Source: Pseudomonadota bacterium
GTDB taxonomy: Bacteria; Pseudomonadota; Gammaproteobacteria; Xanthomonadales; Rhodanobacteraceae
DNA length: 6,763 nt
Assembly: GCA_025351555.1 (NCBI GenBank)
Contig: JANXVS010000091.1
Location: 1 to 6,763 of the forward strand
Direction: 5' to 3'
Of the stretch, positions 5,624-6,763 are shown in pieces (within the stretch, counting starts at the first letter, position 1; every line of letters starts with the position of its first letter). The notes under the pieces were generated by a model. That model did not search any database. It was not told the origin of the DNA and worked only from the letters and a program-made list of their open reading frames with translations. Position numbers and translations under genes: made by a program.

Positions 5624-6412
5624 TTGATCGATATCGGCGCCAATCTAAGCCACAGCGCGTTCGCGCACGATCTGGCTGCGGTTTTGGCGCGGGCGCAGGC
5701 GCACGGCGTCATGCAGATGATGGTCACCGGCGCCGATGTGCAAGGTTCGCGCGCGGCGCTGGCACTGGCGCTCGCGCACCCTGGCAGACTGTTCGCCACC
5801 GCCGGCGTGCATCCACATCGAGCGAGTGATTTCGATGCCGAGACCGAAGCCCTGCTACGTGAGCTGCATGCACAACCGCAAGTGAAAGCGGTCGGCGAAA
5901 CCGGGCTGGATTATCATCGCGACCTCTCGCCACGCGTCGCGCAGGTGTTCGCGTTCGAGCGCCAGCTTGGCCTCGCCGTCGAATGCGGCAAGCCGCTGTT
6001 CCTGCATCAGCGCGACGCACATTCCGATTTCATCGCCTGCATGGATAACGTCCGTGGACGAATCGATCGCGCCGTCGTGCACTGCTTCACCGGCGAGAAG
6101 GACGAGTTGTTCGATTGCCTGGATCGCGACTTTTACATCGGCATCACCGGCTGGATCTGCGACGAGCGCCGGGGCACCCATCTGCGCGAACTGGTAAAAA
6201 GTATACCGGCTGACCGGCTGATGCTGGAGACCGATGCGCCGTATCTGCTGCCGCGCAACGTCAAGCCGATGCCCGCCCACCGGCGCAACGAGCCGATGTA
6301 TCTGACGCATATCTGCGCTGAAGTCGCGCGCGACCGCGGTGAAGATGTCGCCGTCACCGCCGCGAATGCGACGGCCACGGCGCGCGCTTTTTTCGGCTTG
6401 GCCGTGGTGTAA
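5624..6412 (+). CDS. tatD: TatD-family 3'-5' DNA exonuclease / metal-dependent hydrolase
   Basis: A 262-residue TIM-barrel amidohydrolase-like protein; E. coli TatD is 260. TatD is a cytoplasmic, metal-dependent 3'-5' exonuclease linked to repair of oxidatively damaged DNA and is not needed for Tat export despite its name. Hallmarks: IDIGANL at 2-8, TAGVHPH at 59-65 (His63), GETGLDYHRD at 91-100 (Glu92), FLHQRDAH at 126-133 (His128), HCFTG at 153-157 (His153), YIGITGWICDERRG at 171-184, LETDAPYLLPR at 201-211 (Asp204) and HRRNEP at 219-224. All expected metal-binding positions are present. GWICDERRG distinguishes TatD proper from the related YcfH and YjjV groups (from memory). The start is TTG at 5624: upstream in-frame stops at 5594 and 5600 leave no ATG or GTG, and TTG precedes IDIGANL as expected. 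The Shine-Dalgarno is weak. Divergent from paralogue B; no terminator is seen downstream. Confidence 0.95.
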   Translation: MIDIGANLSHSAFAHDLAAVLARAQAHGVMQMMVTGADVQGSRAALALALAHPGRLFATAGVHPHRASDFDAETEALLRELHAQPQVKAVGETGLDYHRDLSPRVAQVFAFERQLGLAVECGKPLFLHQRDAHSDFIACMDNVRGRIDRAVVHCFTGEKDELFDCLDRDFYIGITGWICDERRGTHLRELVKSIPADRLMLETDAPYLLPRNVKPMPAHRRNEPMYLTHICAEVARDRGEDVAVTAANATATARAFFGLAVV

Positions 6413-6503
6413 TCTGTCGGCTTGGTGGCGATGGGCTTGATGACGACCTTAACGCAAGCGGAGTTCGCAGGATTTATCCGCAGCGCGCAAATTCGCGGCG
6501 GCG

Positions 6504-6763
6504 ATGCCGCAGAGCGACGGCTTTCGCGAATCCCATGCGGGCGTAACCGAAGCGCCGGCCGATCAGACGCGCTGGTCACAAGTACAGCCGCTGATCGGGA
6601 CTTCCGAGCGCGCCAGCGGGCGCATCAATACACTGCGCATCATGATGCCGAGTCCGGATTTTGCGGTCGAACTCGCCGGCCTGGAGAAAATGTTGCGCGA
6701 CGGCTGGCCAAGCTACTACCTGCTGCTGTGGATGCCGGAGTATGCGGCGATGCGCAGCGATCC
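6504..6763 (+). CDS. Unrecognised protein, 5' part (runs off the right edge)
   Basis: An ATG at 6504 opens a frame that stays open for 86 codons to the window end. Its codons have high G+C at third positions like the neighbours. The peptide begins MPQSDGFRESHAG, is polar for about 45 residues, then reads INTLRIMMPSPDFAVELAGLEKML and GWPSYYLLLWMPEYAAMRSD. The in-frame stop at 6450 and the lack of ATG, GTG or TTG between it and 6504 make this the first start, but there is no good Shine-Dalgarno. I do not recognise the family. The tail faintly resembles the end of TPR-containing proteins, where a Trp-Pro stretch is followed by R-x-D-P, so a truncated gene remnant is possible. A second frame from ATG 6440 is also open to the edge but has poorer codon use beyond about 6600. 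Confidence 0.5.
   Translation, partial: MPQSDGFRESHAGVTEAPADQTRWSQVQPLIGTSERASGRINTLRIMMPSPDFAVELAGLEKMLRDGWPSYYLLLWMPEYAAMRSD

Overview
The window looks like chromosomal DNA of a GC-rich gammaproteobacterium. HrpB and TatD both read like members from the order Xanthomonadales (Lysobacterales; Rhodanobacteraceae or Lysobacteraceae). The two large secreted proteins carry a Trp/Gly-rich C-terminal module that I associate from memory with the same group. This placement is inference from remembered family sequences, not from a search.

Layout, left to right. (1) The N-terminal 118 codons of a MotA/TolQ/ExbB-like membrane protein on the minus strand, cut by the window edge (1-356). (2) A 116-bp gap with a perfect 20-bp GC-rich palindrome. 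(3) hrpB, a DEAH-box helicase gene on the minus strand (473-2983), probably started at a GTG. A remnant of a dispersed 'PHPNPPL' type repeat is translated inside it. (4) A short gap with two hairpins. (5) Two tandem paralogous minus-strand genes for exported proteins of unknown function (3036-4106 and 4311-5489). Each has a signal peptide, a clear Shine-Dalgarno and four conserved cysteines in the mature part. A strong intrinsic terminator follows the upstream copy, so they are probably separate transcripts. (6) A 134-bp divergent region in which candidate promoters for the upstream secreted-protein gene and for tatD share almost the same -10 bases. (7) tatD on the plus strand (5624-6412), started at TTG. 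(8) The 5' part of an unrecognised plus-strand gene running off the right edge (6504 onward).

hrpB and tatD are housekeeping nucleic-acid enzymes and nothing ties them functionally to the secreted pair. The least understood content is the tandem secreted paralogues: two-domain, probably disulfide-bonded envelope or extracellular proteins with no function I can assign. No rRNA, tRNA, CRISPR array, insertion sequence or phage gene was seen. The region is densely coding: no gene-free stretch exceeds 300 bases.
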